This document shows positions 24,183 to 37,654 of a stretch of 64,000 nt of DNA, one piece after another. Source of the stretch: Tretioscincus oriximinensis (lineage: Eukaryota > Chordata > Lepidosauria > Squamata > Gymnophthalmidae); contig JAJVDF010000219.1 in assembly GCA_022410635.1 (NCBI GenBank), forward strand, positions 496,102 through 560,101. Direction: 5' to 3'. Under the pieces are notes generated by a model. The model was not told where the DNA came from and searched no databases. It worked only from the letters and a program-made list of their open reading frames with translations. Position 1 is the first letter of the stretch. Every line of letters starts with the position of its first letter. A program made the position numbers and the translations under genes.

Positions 24183-26255
24183 TAACTGGGGTTCAAATCA
24201 AGACTTTCCCACCTTACCTGGAGATACTGTTTAAAACAGGCACTTAAAGCATTGATTTTGATTGGTGTAATAATGAAATGCTGCCTGAACAACCACACTA
24301 GGAAACAGTGTGTGTGAAATAAAAAGAGGAATTATCATTTTTAGAAAAAGAAATAGAATCATTCTTATAGAGAGAGTGTTTTTGTTTTTGTCTTCTTGGA
24401 TTGGTTCCTAGGATTCATTTTCCATATGTGGTCCAGCCCCTTTATGACAGTGGAGACAGGAAGTGAATAAAGAGAACTGATGTTTGAACATGGTACAGAC
24501 CATGGCTCCTAACTGTGATTGGATGAGAGACATTTCCATGGGCAATCGTGCTGGTTGTCTATCTAGCTTCTCTCAATCGCAGAACGATCCTTTTATATAT
24601 CATCTCACAACTGTTTCTGCTGCTCCATACCAGGTGTGGAGCACTTGCTCCATACCAGATACTATTGTACAGTAAGTAAAGAGAATGTCAGGGTGCTTGG
24701 GATACATCTGTGTGATTCCCATTGATTGTTTAATGTGTGATTGATGTCTGCCTGGCAAGGCCACAACTTGACTCCATGGCAACCACGGCAAAGGAATCTG
24801 CTCCCCTGGCTCAGTCACATTGCATGCCATGTCACTAGTGGGGAAGGAGGGGCTTTTTCCAGCTCCCAGCACTTTGAGGCCTGAATCAATGCCGTAAAAT
24901 TGGGCCAGGGAGACATGATCAGGCAGACAAGCTCAGTTCCAGCACTACCACTGGCATCTCTATGGTGGCACCCAGCGAAGAGTTGTCTGAAAGTACCTCA
25001 CAAGTTATTTTCCTAGGCAAACAATAAATGCATCAGCTGCATCACAAGTTCTAAACACCCCAGGTGTGTAAAATACAGAAACTATAAAATACAGAATTCA
25101 TACTTCCTGCTGCTGGACTAAGAGCAAAATCCTTCAGTCTGGGGAAGATGTGAATGGCAGGAAGCATTCTCTCTCATCAGTGGATCCTTTAGCTGGTTGA
25201 ACATGGTTGTAAAAAAATTTCCTTGGTAGTGAATTTTCATAATTACTACAGCCTGATGGAAGCTTTCTGTATGTTCATCACTTACATATCCGTTTNGTTG
25301 TTTGCACAAGATTCACATTGGCTTCTGGAATTAATGGCCGCATTGGTTGGGTAATCTATATTTAGAGTGTTCTCTTCCCACGCTCTGGTTTGCCTTTCTT
25401 TAAAATATGTGCTCAAATTTTGCACAAATCCTTAATTTCAAAAATTAATACAGATATTTAGTTTTGTACAAGATTAGAACCCAAATGCCTCCTTGGAGGT
25501 TAGAACAGAGACAAGCAAAAGTGTGCAGCAGTGTTTGCACAGAGGCATTCCCAATATGGGTAAACAGTAGCCAGAGCATGGTTAGGCCTCTTTTGAGAGA
25601 GATATTCATTCCGGTGATGTGTGGCTTTGCGAATGGTGCATTATGAAAGCACACTACCTGTGGATTATAGGGGAACAGCTTTCATTCCTATTTTTTCCCC
25701 TAGTGAAAACAGAGCCATAATGCATCCAAGGACTTTGTAGTTTTCAACTTCTTTTTTCCCAGGAAATTACTAACTATAATGTTAAATGACTTTTGTGCAT
25801 CCAATTAAGGGTGAATCAACATTGTTGAAACTTTTCATGAACTCCTTTATTTGTGGTCCAACAAATATCCTCTCTTTGGTTTCTGCATCATTTATTCCTG
25901 GAAATTTGCTCCTTAGGAGAACATCTTGGCCAAAGACAATTCATGACTTTGATGAAATTCTTCATCAAATCAAGTTTGAAATGCAGTATTAAAAGATAGA
26001 CTTTCTCAAGATTCACAACAATGAACCACATTTTTACCTCCAGTAATTAAGATTTTTTTCCTTTGTCGAATGAATAATTTGATTGAACCGATAGTGTTAC
26101 AGTTTTCAATTGGAAAAAGCACTTTTCAAGGGCCAACAATGATCATGAATAGGAGCGAACATTGGTTTTATGTGAACATTCACAAGCAGTAGAGCCATGC
26201 AAAGTTTGGTTCAATTGTTTATTTATTTTTAATTTTTTTTTATTTTCATAATCTG

Positions 26256-26346
26256 AACCCAAACTTTATATTATGATTTTTGTGTTTATGTGTATTATAT
26301 ATATTATGTATACACACAACAATCATAATACAAAATTGGGTTATGT
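26256..26346. repeat. Imperfect long inverted repeat, AT-rich
   Basis: The left arm from AACCCAAACTTTATATTATG (26256) pairs imperfectly with the right arm ending AATACAAAATTGGGTTATG (26346). The short AT loop is near 26300. It may be an old miniature element. No target duplication was found. Confidence 0.5.
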
Positions 26347-27589
26347 TTGAAAATTAATTTGAATTTGCACACTCTACTAATTAGTCACTTTTTTNAAAAA
26401 AAGTTATTGCTTATATAGTTTTATTTCCTAATTATGGTTTTTATAATATACGACTTTTATCTAATTTAATTTTGTATGTGACCAGATTTCCTCAGCTATT
26501 AATTTNCTAAAAAACCAAAAAAAACCTCAATTATAAAAAAAAACTCCTAGAACAAATTCATAAGAATTAGCAAAAATTATCCTTTTAACAAAATCACTGT
26601 CANCCAGTGAGAGTCATTATACTTTCTATAAATTCAGATTATAAAGAACAGATTCATGGTTGACTTTAGACTTCGCAGTTAAGTAGGTCTCCAATCAAAT
26701 GCTCAAAATGCACTTGGCCTTATTCTGTTCAAAAATGGAATCTTAAGGGGCCTTCTCTTCACATGCCATTTGGGGCTATCACAGACCTTGTCATGATTTG
26801 TGCTCACCTAGAATGGCATGTGAGCAGTAAGCCCTCTTGGACCCTTTTCTGGAACAGAATAAATCCAAATGGATTTTTAGCCAAAGGCTTTTCTTCACTG
26901 GGCTGAGAAACAAAACTGTGGACAGTTAATCCCTGGCAACCAGATCCATTGTATCTAGCAGGCAGCAGGTTAGACCTCCCAGCCATTCATGGCTGTTGCA
27001 ACATTGATGGCTACTGCAGAACCCCCAACTATCCAGACAAGGCAGATGTGTGCCAAGTGAATGAGAAGAATCCTGCCTCACTGGTATCTTATGCTCTGTT
27101 CAGTTATGGTCTTGATTTTCTTCTGCCTTTCCATTGCCTTGTGGGCAAGCACAGCTCCAAGGGTATTTGGCAGAGAATGCTGAACCATCAAGCTGGGTCT
27201 GTCTAGGATGGAATTTATTTATGTGTATTCTAATTGAGAATAGTGCCATGGGACACACTAGCAAAACTGCAGAGTCTGTGATGGTTGTGGCTCAGATGTA
27301 AATAGTTGCATTGTGACCTTTCTTTGCCTTGTTAAATCAGATCATAAAATGACAGCATCGTCGTGTTTGTCTTGAATTCCTGGCATAAGGATGTAAGTAC
27401 CATTACAGATTTAGCCTCTGGGAACATTGGTACCTGTATATCCAGGGATGTCAGGCTGTATTATTTCTTACCGTCTCTCTGCCTGATGAGGTCAGTGTTC
27501 TGTCCCTGTTGAGTGTTCTTCTTTGCTTGACACCTTTCACGTTGGGGAGGGTGGTTTAAAAAAATACTTTATTGTGATGGGCTGACCAG

Positions 27590-28300
27590 AACCCATCTGC
27601 AGTTGGGTGGCATCTGCTCCCCACATGTCACTTCCCTCATTAACAAGCAATTGAATTAATTAAATGCTACTCAGAACACGCATAACAAGCTACCGGCAGT
27701 GTCCAAATTAGCACTGATAATCAAGGATGATTTCCTTTATTATCCTGCTAAGTGGTGTGCAGCTTCTGATCTCCCTGTCTGCCCTCATCTATTTACATAC
27801 CCCCAGCTTCTGCCTTTAGAAGCCGAGGTTATCTTACCTAGTTAATTTGCCACAATCGCCAAGCATGGCGGATTGATATCCCTGCCTCTGCTGAAGCAAG
27901 CCCCCATCCTCTCCCCCCTATTTCTCCTTCCCTGAGTCTGGGTCCTTTGTATCTTGAGCTCACTGATAAATTAAAAGCCACCCCTGTGGTCTCTCAAGTG
28001 AGTAATAGAGGCAGAAATTTCATTTTGCAACTGGCTGATTTAATGATCCAAAGGGTAATTAATGGCCTGATTATCTTAATGTTAAATATGTCCGGCAGCA
28101 ATTACTGTGACCTCCCGCTTGTCAAGGTCCGGGCTGTGCTCTTCTTTCAATTAAGTTCTCTGGGGTTTAATGGTATGAATAAACTCCTCTGATTCTATCA
28201 TTCCGGACTCTGAGATATAAGCGAGCTAGAGGCTCGTTTGGAGTTTTAATCAGCCCGTCTTCTACTTGAGCGATCAGCATTAACAATTATAACAAGGACA
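27590..28300. promoter_or_regulatory. Candidate conserved regulatory block
   Basis: This is about 700 bases without repeats and with balanced composition. It has clustered homeodomain-type sites: ATTAATTAAATGC (27655), GGGTAATTAATGGCCTGATTA region (28051-28071) and CTAGTTAATTTGCC (27839). It also keeps CpG-containing words such as GGCGGATTGATATC and AAGCTACCGGCAGTG. The texture is typical of developmental enhancers in long introns. No coding potential is seen. Conservation is inferred, not shown. Confidence 0.45.
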
Positions 28301-28419
28301 GTTTAACTTTCTTCCCGCCCACACCTCCCCCTCCCTATGCACATCCCAGTTCCCTTTATTTTATTTTTTAAGTGCTCCGAGGGAATTCTGCTGGCTGNAA
28401 CAGTAGCTTTCCTAGACTC

Positions 28420-29060
28420 ATCTCCCCGTATATAAATTATCATGTGGATGCTGCTGTGTTTTTCCATTTGACAGCCTAAATTAATTGGCAGGAGCAACCG
28501 AAAATGACAGTGCTACTAATTACAACTCAAAGTAGATTTTTGTCACTGTGGCACGCTTGTGAGTGGCCATGCCCCAGTCCTTGCCACAGCCTGGGCTTGT
28601 TGACGTTTCTCATTTCAGTCTTCACATCTTTTCGAAGAACGCGATGGTAGATGATAGCGCTAACGGACCGAGATGTGCCTTTGGGTTTCCCAGCATCCAA
28701 TTTGTGTGCAAGGATGACATTTAGTGTCAATAAAGTTTAGACAGCTGTGCTTCGGCAGACCAAACAGCTGCTAGGGGACACAGATTTTGCATAAGATACG
28801 TTAACAAGTTCTGTTAGTTAAGAAGAAGAGTTTTTAATTCATAATGCAGTCCCTTACATGACTGAGCTATCCTCATTAACTCATCTCTGAGTACATTACT
28901 GTTAATTGCTTGTTAGTAAATATGAAGCTACGGATTAGAGCAAGCTCACTTCCAACATGATTGGCAAGTGCATGACAGCAATCTGTCATGACCTTATAGA
29001 TTTGTTTTTGCACTTGAGAAATACCTGCGCTTAATATACTTTCACAGAAAACGTATATAT
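28420..29060. promoter_or_regulatory. Candidate conserved regulatory block, continuation
   Basis: This is a repeat-free block with CATTTGACAGCCTAAATTAA (TGACAG, a TALE-type site, next to AATTAA), ACTAATTACAACTC, GATAGCGCTAACGGACCGAG (a dense CpG cluster in an AT-rich region), and CAGCTGTGCTTCGGCAGACC. The CpGs suggest selection against decay. Function is inferred. Confidence 0.4.
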
Positions 29061-29359
29061 CATCTTGAGCAGTCTTTAGAGGTTACTGTAATTAAACCCT
29101 GAAATAATTGTAATGCCTCTGGCATATACAGGCAGCAATAACCTCCCACAAAATGTAACATTCACTATTTTGGGACTCAAGAATGGGAATCCGTGGTTAT
29201 CTCTTAAGGCTGGTAGCTATGAAATTCATGAGTATTGTACACTTTTTTTCTGTCCAATTTTAGATTTGTATATAAGCATTTTCTTCTTCTGCATCTCATT
29301 GTGTAGTTATTTAGCCTTCTCATACAGTGGATTTGACACTGCTTGACCTCTGTATGTTA

Positions 29360-29536
29360 GTTCTCTGGGTTCATATTCCCTTGAGTTCTGTATGTTGAGT
29401 TCTGTATGTTAGTTCTCTGGGTTCATATTCCTTTGAGTTCTGTATGTTGAGTTCTGTAGTTGGTTCTCTGGGTTCGTATTCTCTTGAGTTCTGTATGTTG
29501 AGTTCTGTATGTTGGTTCTCTGCATTCATGTTCATG
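29360..29536. repeat. Minisatellite with a 52-base unit
   Basis: Units start at 29360 (52 bases), 29412 (51), 29463 (52) and 29515 (partial). Each begins GTTCTCTGGGTTC and contains two copies of GAGTTCTGTATGTT or a close variant. The unit therefore grew from a 14-base subrepeat. Open frames across it are consequences of the repeat. Confidence 0.9.
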
Positions 29537-29639
29537 CACCCAGTGGCAAAGAGAGGTTTCGCTACTGCTATCCAGATTCCCACTTATGCAGATCTGGATA
29601 GCCATGCATACCCCACTGATTTTCTATGTTTTATTTANT

Positions 29640-30190
29640 TANTTAATTAATTTAAATTTAGATTTATTTAGACTTCTATCCTGTCCTACACCCACAGTTA
29701 ACAACATGTTTATACATAATAAAAACAAAACAGCAATAGTACATGAATACAGGGGGAGAAGTTGTTCTTTCTCCAAAGAACAAGGTAAAGAGATTCACCT
29801 TCAAAGACCTTTAAAAAATATATACAATTATGATGCTTGGTGCACCTCCTATAAGAAGACAATCCCATGGTTTAGGGGTCCCCATTGAGAAGGGCCTCTC
29901 CTGGGTTTCGAGGACTGTTAACAGTTTGGAGTAGTGGTACAACATGGGCAGGTCCCTATGTGAGCAGGTGTTCCTTTTAGATATTTGAGATTCAAGTCAT
30001 TTAAGGAGTGATAACTCAAAATTAACATCTTGAGTTGGACTTTGTAGCAAACTAGCAACCAGTGCAGTTTTTTCAAGACCAGCATGATGTGCAGTCCACA
30101 GTTTGGTTGCACTACAGCTTCTGGACCACCTTCAATTCTAGTTATTTTTGGTACCCCCAAATCTTGGCCAATTCCTGGTTGAGTGCATGA
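29640..30190 (-). repeat. Old LINE-class repeat
   Basis: GACTTCTATCCTGTCCTACA at the left and, further on, AGCAACCAGTGCAGTTTTTT, AGCATGATGTGCAGTCCAC and TGCACTACAGCTTCTGGACC match a very common squamate repeat (accept...ACCAGTGCAG...TTCTGGACCA pattern). It is decayed. The family name is uncertain. Confidence 0.55.
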
Positions 30191-31129
30191 GAACATCTAT
30201 GGCGCTTTCTTGGCAAAAACACAGAAATTATTTGCCATTGTCTATTTTGGGGAGGGTTTTGAGATCAAACTGGCAACCCTTTGCTTTCCAGGCATTTTTT
30301 TTCAGTCATCCATGGTTATTCTTTTAGTTAATGTTTTGTTAAATTGCAGTGTTACAGACTGGAATATCAAACCAGTTTCTAATGGAAGGCTGAAATCTGC
30401 TTCAAAGCTAAAANAACATGGGTTTGTTTTCTCTTTCTACAAAAGTATATTTCAATTAAAAAAAAGAAAATTCAGAATTTTCATCTGTAATTTTTTTCTA
30501 AAGAGCCAACCAGGCCCATCTCTGCCAATTCTCTTCCNGATAGGATTGCTTCCTTCAAACCAGGCAGCATTTCAGGGTGCAATTTGGATCCTCTGACCTT
30601 TTGGTCTTGTCTTCCCTCACTCTTGAATTTGGAAACAGGATTAATTTAACAAGCTGCAGCTGGGGAGGATCTAGCAATTAGGACCGGAAGATAATAGAGT
30701 ACAAACCTACTGGCTGAAACACTGCAACAAAATAAAAAAATAATGACATAAGCAATATAAGGTGCAGCTGAAGGCCCAGAACAGAGTGGTGAATAATAAG
30801 AAGGGTAAGAAGCCTCCCCTGAACAGTAGTGCAAACAGATGAGTCCACTGATTTTACTGTCATCAGAATAGACTCAAGTCAGGGACCAGCGGCAAAACAC
30901 TTTACAAACATGTTGCCATTAACTGATGAGAGGAAGGGATTAGGGTGTCCAAGTGGGAAACAGAATGGGGACACTATACCTTTATTTTTAAAAATAAACA
31001 ATTTCAGCAGCTTATAATGTTGACAGCATCTGCTGAAATGTCTTTTTTATANCCATGATAAGGCTCAGTACTCCTGCTTTCCACTTAATAATCCTAAAGG
31101 AAACCATTTACCTGAACGATACTGTTGTG

Positions 31130-31290
31130 TTTTTATTTTATTTGTTTGTTTAGGAATTTATATGCCGTCTTTCACCAGTAGGTCACAGGGATGATGCCAA
31201 CAGCGAAGATAAAAGCAAAGACCACTACAAGAAAGGCCCTCTTTTGCACTATGGGAAGGGAGGAGCTACAAAAAGATCCCCACTTGTGTG
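31130..31290. repeat. Old interspersed repeat, same class as 6930-7200
   Basis: AGGAATTTATATGCCGTCTT, CACCAGTAGGTCACAGGG and AAGAAAGGCCCTCTTTTG are shared with the related copies. Confidence 0.45.
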
Positions 31291-31917
31291 TCGCAGTGAA
31301 AAAAGTGCAGTTAAAAAATGACTAGAAGAATTGTATACATATTCAGTGTACTCAGACTGGGGCTATCGTTTCTCTGTTTCATATTACTTTCAGTGGGAAA
31401 TGCATGCCTGTTTGTCATGCTGCCTTCCTCCTTGAATGAGGAATCAGACAATAATGTGCCTGTTGATTGTAAACCTCTTGACTTTTGGAAAAAAATCAGA
31501 GTGAGAGGGATCTATTCAACATGCAAAAACTGTTTCTATAAATGAGAGTGATAATCAGTTCACTCTGTCGGATTCAGAGAAGGAACCAATAACTGGGTTT
31601 ACTACATCCCATCACACACTGCAATAGCTTTGGCGTTCATCTAGGCTAATTGAGAAACACCAAGCTATTAGGCCCCACTCATTTTCATGCTAACTATTGA
31701 CATTACTGATTGTACCCCATTCTGTTCCTGACTTTCAATATTTCTTTGTACTTCTCTATACTTTCCAGTCTGCTTGATTCTTTTTGGCATGAGTTTTCCT
31801 GATTTATGCCAACTCCAGCACTTGCAACTGAATTTTGTTTCTGTATTGTTGCTGCCTTCTACACAAAAAGCTTATTTAAAGTTATGGCAAAACAGGGCAC
31901 TGCTGTCTTGGCAACAG

Positions 31918-32000
31918 GATTATTATTAATTATTATTATTTTTTATTAATTTTATATTATTATTAGTANTAGTAGTATTAGTATCATCATCATTATTATG
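31918..32000. repeat. TTA-type microsatellite, imperfect
   Basis: This is an ATT/TTA-rich run grading into TAG and ATC trinucleotide repeats, with one N. It is low complexity. Confidence 0.85.
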
Positions 32001-32885
32001 TGCTATTTTAATTTATATAACTACAAAAAAATGGAGGGAAAGGAATGTTGCAGTAATTCCAAAGAAGAGCATTGCTAAGTACATAAATGAAATTATTGTG
32101 CCTGTTAGAATAAAAAAACTCACCCATTAATATAAATTTTATACAAAAGGAGAAACAAAGGAAGAAGAGTTTGGGGAATCCAATAGGAAATAGGAAGACA
32201 TATTAGATGGAATATAAAGTAAGGACATTGTACATTAATTTGTGACTAGCATAGGAAAATAGGAGAAATAAAGCGTAATGGATCAACCAAAAGATTTAAA
32301 CTGAGTGTAAACAAAAATGCAGGTGAAAGGTTAATTGACTTTTATGGAAAGATTTCTTTATTTATTGCCTGCATATGCTTCAAGCAAGATAAATGCAATT
32401 TCCATTTGTGGAACTCATCAGATGGACAACACTGAAATCAAAGAATATGGAGAAGGGCAACTCAGTCAACCAGAACTCTGCCAAGTGCAGACCATGGAAC
32501 AAGTAATAAATTTCTTGATACCAAAAATATGTTTTAAATATAGAAAATTATTATATTAAAATAAAAAAATAAGACAATAGAAAAAATAGAGGAAAAATGC
32601 TTTCAACTAGGAGCAAAACCCTATGATGACAGAAGAAGCAATACACCACAATGAAACTTATCTCTATCAAGAAAGAGAACAAGTAAAGGAACACATTACA
32701 TCCAGACCATTTTTAATTTGCATAGACTGCAATGTTGGACAAATAGATGCCACATAAGATGCCAGCACAACAATGCGGAAGGCACAAATGCTATAATAAA
32801 CATCAGTACTTTAGTGCTGAACATACAAATGCCACACAAGGTAGCAATGTTTACATACAATATACACTGTCCAGGTAGGAATACA

Positions 32886-33194
32886 GTAGAAGAAGAAGAA
32901 GAACTTGGTTCTTATACCCCACTTTTCTTACCTTTCAAATGGACTCAAAGCGGCTTACAAGGATATATTTTGCCCAAAGGCTTCCATTCTATCTTCCCCA
33001 CCAGGCTATGGTGGTTCCCATGTATCTATTTGCAGTCAGTTGCAATTTCTTGCAATTCATGCTTTCGAATAGCTGGGTTGNCTAGAGCTACAGGCTAGTG
33101 GAAGGTGCTCACCCCTCCCCACGTCCCACACAGGGCTTCGAAACCCGATCTCCCAGGCGAGAGACGAATTCCTAAGCGACTGAGCTATCAGTGG
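32886..33194 (-). repeat. tRNA-derived SINE, copy 4
   Basis: It has a GAAGAAGAAGAACTTGG tail on the left and GGCTTCGAAACCCGATC (inverted B-box) with GCGACTGAGCTATC (inverted A-box) on the right. It is full length. An ORF at 32718-33098 that crosses it is not a gene. Confidence 0.9.
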
Positions 33195-33879
33195 AAAAAA
33201 ATAGTACCTATCAGATGATTTCTAAAGAGGATGAAAAAAAGCTTGTCATCTTTCATTTAGCCATTGTAGAATTCTCTGACATGCTGGCAGCATGCTTTGG
33301 TATCATTAAAATCTCATACCCAAAAAACCACATGTATTGAACACAGAAAAATGTTGTGAGCAGAAACAGACAATATCTGTGTCGAAAGGCATCAGGCCCA
33401 GCATGCAAATGTACACAAACACATATCAAAAACCACTTTGCAATAATTCAGAAAGTCATTCATTCACTCATTCAGTTACTGAATTCTATCAGTCAGTTCA
33501 TTCAACTACAGTTCACACTAGATGAAGTAAACATTAGCAATAAGGTTGAATACACAACAAAACTTGTACTGATACTCCATACTCACTAAAAAGCTATCCA
33601 AAAACGCACTCGGGACAGATCAGCTGAAACTTTTGAGGTTTTGTTAGAAATTGCAATAGAGATCCACTCCCCTCCATTAACTTACTCTGGAAGGCCAATT
33701 CCCCATTTAAATTAAGTTAATGGAAGTTTCACTCAAGAAAAAGCAACAATAGTAAAGCATTGTATTTATTGTAATGCATTGTATTTATAAGAATACAAAA
33801 TCAAGAAATTATGTTTTTGTGACAGTATGATTTAGTATAATAAGAGAAATCCTACTGAATCTAAGCTCAACCCATTTAA

Positions 33880-34770
33880 CCTAGGATCCTATATCACACA
33901 ATGGCTACTTGCCTCTCAGCATCACAAACCTTAGACNAAGCAAAATCGTCACCTGCTCTGAACTCCTTGCAAATAGCATTTAGAGGCATTTTGCTTAGCT
34001 TTACAATCTGAAAGCAGTATCTAGGCATATATTCTAGTAGACACTGATACACTTTGCCTTCGTGCATTTGTTTTATCTTTTCTTAATGTTACCCAGACTC
34101 TATCTACCTTTTCTGGTTGTAAAATCCATTGACCAATGATCCAGTGCGTAAAAATCTACTTCACCTTATTTGTGCTAATTCTTCCATCCATCAGTTTCAT
34201 AGAGGGCCTCCTGGTTCTTGTGTTATAATATTTTTTCTCCGTTCATCTCCCTGCAACCAGGTCATTTCTTAAATGCCATCTTTCAAATTTAGAAAGACCC
34301 CTTTATAAGGAATTTTGTCCCAATCCCTTGATAATTCTTGTTGACCATTTTCACACCTTATCCAGTTCCACAACATCTTTTCTAAGGTTTAGTGACCAGA
34401 ACTGTACCCCAGATTCCAATGTGCAGCATTATAGATTTATAAAGGAGCAAAATGCCAACTTATTTTCAATTCCCTTCCTGATTATCCCTAGCAACTATTT
34501 TTTATCCACTGCCACTGACAACCTTCATTAAGCTATGCACTGGAACATTATCCCTTTCCCTGGTCAGTCACAGAAAGCTCAGCCCCCATCAGTTGATAGG
34601 AATAATTGGAGTCCTTTGGCTGAATGTGCATCACTTTGCACTTGCCTAGGTTGCCTACACACCCAGTGTTCAGCGATCCCTCTGGAGCTCTTTACAATCG
34701 CTTTCAGTTTTCATTACCTCTGAACAATTTCAGCAAAATTTGCTATCTTACTATTAACCCAGACTTCTGA
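33880..34770. repeat. LINE 3' region, decayed
   Basis: The markers TTACCCAGACTCTATCTACC, GACCAGAACTGTACCCCAG, GCATCACTTTGCACTTGCC and ACTATTAACCCAGACTTCTG fit the 3' region of a CR1/L2-like LINE common in reptiles. The frame is broken throughout. Confidence 0.55.
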
Positions 34771-36999
34771 ATCATTTGCTGAAGATTTGTGCAAAAAATA
34801 ATTATTATGAATAGAACCTTATAAAGAAGGAAATGTTCCAAAGATAGTAGAGAAAACAAAAGTATGTTTAAAGAAGGCTTAGCTTTGTTTCATTGACTGC
34901 AGCAGAATGTGGAATAGACCAAGGCTAATGTGTATGCCAACACATGTAATTATTCTTCTGGGCAAACCTTACAATGAAGGAAGTCTCAAGAATAGCTAAG
35001 TTTAAGAAGACTTGAGTATTTCAGGATAGAGAACAGAGAGAGAGAAGACTGCAAATGCAAAATATCCAAACTAAAAATCACAGCAGCTAGAATACCGATC
35101 AGAAATTAAAAATCTAGATAATTCTGTTAATTAAAAGCAAAGTAAATCTTAAAGGGACACCCACAGTTTCCTTTTCGACGCAATTTCTTTTTATATATCC
35201 GTATTTCCACCCTTCTGATTTGCTATTGACTCCCTTTGTTCTCCTTTAGTTATTGTGAAGGAAGGAAAGGTCATCTGAGTTTTTTGGAAGCTGCTAGTAC
35301 TATTTCACAGGTTTTTCATCCATCACACGAATGTGCAAATAATTGATATAACCATCATTCTTGCTAATAGATAAATTAGCAGAAGAATGTCCATGCAGCA
35401 CTCCATAAGTAGCATCATAGTGTCATAAAGCTAAAAGTGCTACAAGAATTTAAATAGGAGAAAAAAGCACGAGGTAGAAATGAACACTTGAAATAAATCA
35501 CTCTGTGTGTAATGAATCTATATCATATATGAGTTTCACTATTTGAACAGAATGACTGAAGTAAGTTAACTTTTCCACGATATTCTAATTTGTTGAATAT
35601 ACCTGGATGTTGGCTCTTTGCACCCGTTTAGTAATGTGTTTTGGGTAGCTCATAATTCTACACACTTTAAGGTAACTCAGTAGTTTTCATAGGACTAGTG
35701 CTAATCCACATTAGATGTATAATAGTCCTTTAAAAGGATTAAATTGAGCTGCTAAATGCAAAAGATGCACTGCTGCGGTTAATTTGAGTTAGGCAAATAT
35801 ACAATACATTAAGGTGTTTTCAGGCAAGCAAATGCAGAGTCTTACTGAATTCTGTGACAACAACGAAGTCTAGTAGATAGACGCAGTAGGTGCTTAGCAG
35901 GCAATGGGTCTACTTTTTTCCTTTCTTCTCTGTTCCTTTTATTGCCCTCTCTTCTTGTCTGCTCCTTCTCTCTCTTTTCTTCCTACTCTCCTCCCTCTTC
36001 CTTACCTCCTGCCCAGTTCATTCACCCAGTTGGCGTAGCCTCCTCATTTGGGATATGTTGGAGGGGAGCACTTGGTTCTGTAGTGGAAGGATTGATGTAT
36101 ATCTACAGATGCATTTATACAGCGTGGTGTCCGTCATGGCAGATTTGGCATTTACGTAGTAGTTTCCATGGTAGGTTTCCAACTAGAAGCTGCTGCCAAT
36201 TTCTTCATCAGAACACCATGCTATTAACAGCTTTGTGGACCGGTTCTCAGTTTGCCCCATTTTCCTCAGCCTTGCTTATTCCTGCCTACCACCTTTATAG
36301 TTTCAATACAACCAATCCTACAAGTCATGACATGGCAGTGACAAACAGTTCAATCATCTGTGCACATTTTATGAGTGTAGACATTATACATGCACTAGCT
36401 GAATTATATATAATAAAGATGCCTTGGAATAAGAGTTTGCCATTTTCATGATAGTGTAGGCTATGGCAGGCCCTGAATGGTGAACCTAATCCCAAATAAG
36501 ATCTACTATATCCTACACTAGCATGCAAATGGCAAGACCCATTCCAGAACATACCCCAAAATAAAACCTATTCCTGGAAAGGCCTGTGACTTCTAGGTTT
36601 TTCATCTGTAAGGTGTCGCTAATAGATTGTCTTATACTAAAGTAGATCAAGACAAATAGCTATACTTAGGGCACTAGAAATACTACGTATGGAAAACAGA
36701 TTCACATATAAAGAGTGTTTAGGGGGAAATTTCTGATTAATCTCTCACAGTGTTTCATCACCTCATTATTCAGAAATTTTAGGAGGGGGATACTCAAAGA
36801 GACCCATAAATCCCACTTTAGAATTCACTTATTTTGCAATGCAGGTTTGCATTAATATCAAGAAGTGCAAAAATAAGTGTACAAGCTGGGCTAAGCAGAC
36901 ACAGCAAACATTAGTGCCTGATGAATTTTCCTTGGGTATTTCAGGCTGCAATTCTTAGATGTCCATATCTGTATGTTTCCCCTTTAGAATAAACCTATC

Positions 37000-37260
37000 A
37001 TTTTTCACTGCAGGATATTTACGACTTCAATCAGTGCCAAATTCAATTGGCTTCTGATCTCATCGCTGGAAGTTATAGATGCAGATATTATTTGCACTGT
37101 GGTTAATTATGGGGCAATCAAACTTTGGCTTTTCCACTGTAATTTCCTCTGCCAGCTAATTTAATTAATCACCCCCAGCTCGACTCTTCCAGCTGCGACC
37201 GGCAGGGTCATTAATTAGGCATGTGGCGGTAGCTCATACACCCGTTCCTGTTGAGGAACT
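37000..37260. promoter_or_regulatory. Candidate conserved regulatory block
   Basis: This is repeat-free, with GTGGTTAATTATGGGGCAAT, CAGCTAATTTAATTAATCAC and GGGTCATTAATTAGGCATG. Several TAATTA-type sites lie among unusually information-rich sequence, including CCAGCTCGACTCTTCCAGCT and CAGCTGCGACCGGCAGGG with retained CpGs. It resembles an ancient enhancer. Conservation is untested. Confidence 0.45.
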
Positions 37261-37654
37261 GCTGCCCATTTGATCTTTAAGGGAGTGATCACTTTTTCTA
37301 AACATTCAAGCAAGGTTTGGATGTTTGACACATTATGGTATTTCCTCCAGGAGGGAAGATTATTGCAAAATAACACATCAGCAGGAGTCATCACTTCTCA
37401 AACCCTAATATAGTTCACCACCATTTTTACAAATGAGACGGATGTGTGGGCCAAAAGAAAGTTCTAGTGCCAATCTGGATTTATAACATTCCACATATTA
37501 TAGTTACTGGTTAGCTTGTATTTTTACATATTTAAGGAGATCTGAATTCTGCCATTTAAATTATCGTGCCACAGTAGTCAATGTGTAGATGAATCAATGC
37601 CATCCTTCATCCAGGTCAGTAACATTGGAATCCTTGTGACTTCATCTAATTATA

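Noticed and set aside
24610..24660. Direct repeat TGCTCCATACCAG twice within 40 bases
   Set aside because: It is a short local duplication without inverted ends or other insertion features.
29360..29536. CRISPR-like array
   Set aside because: The units are contiguous with no unique spacers, and the host is a vertebrate. It is a minisatellite.
29371..29605. Repeated-peptide ORFs on the minus strand (TELNIQNS units)
   Set aside because: The peptide repeat is a by-product of the 52-base minisatellite. One unit is 51 bases, so the frames change.
35942..36451. 169-codon ORF on the + strand
   Set aside because: The start is low-complexity Ser/Pro/Leu from a CT-rich tract. There is no motif, splice context or recognisable family.
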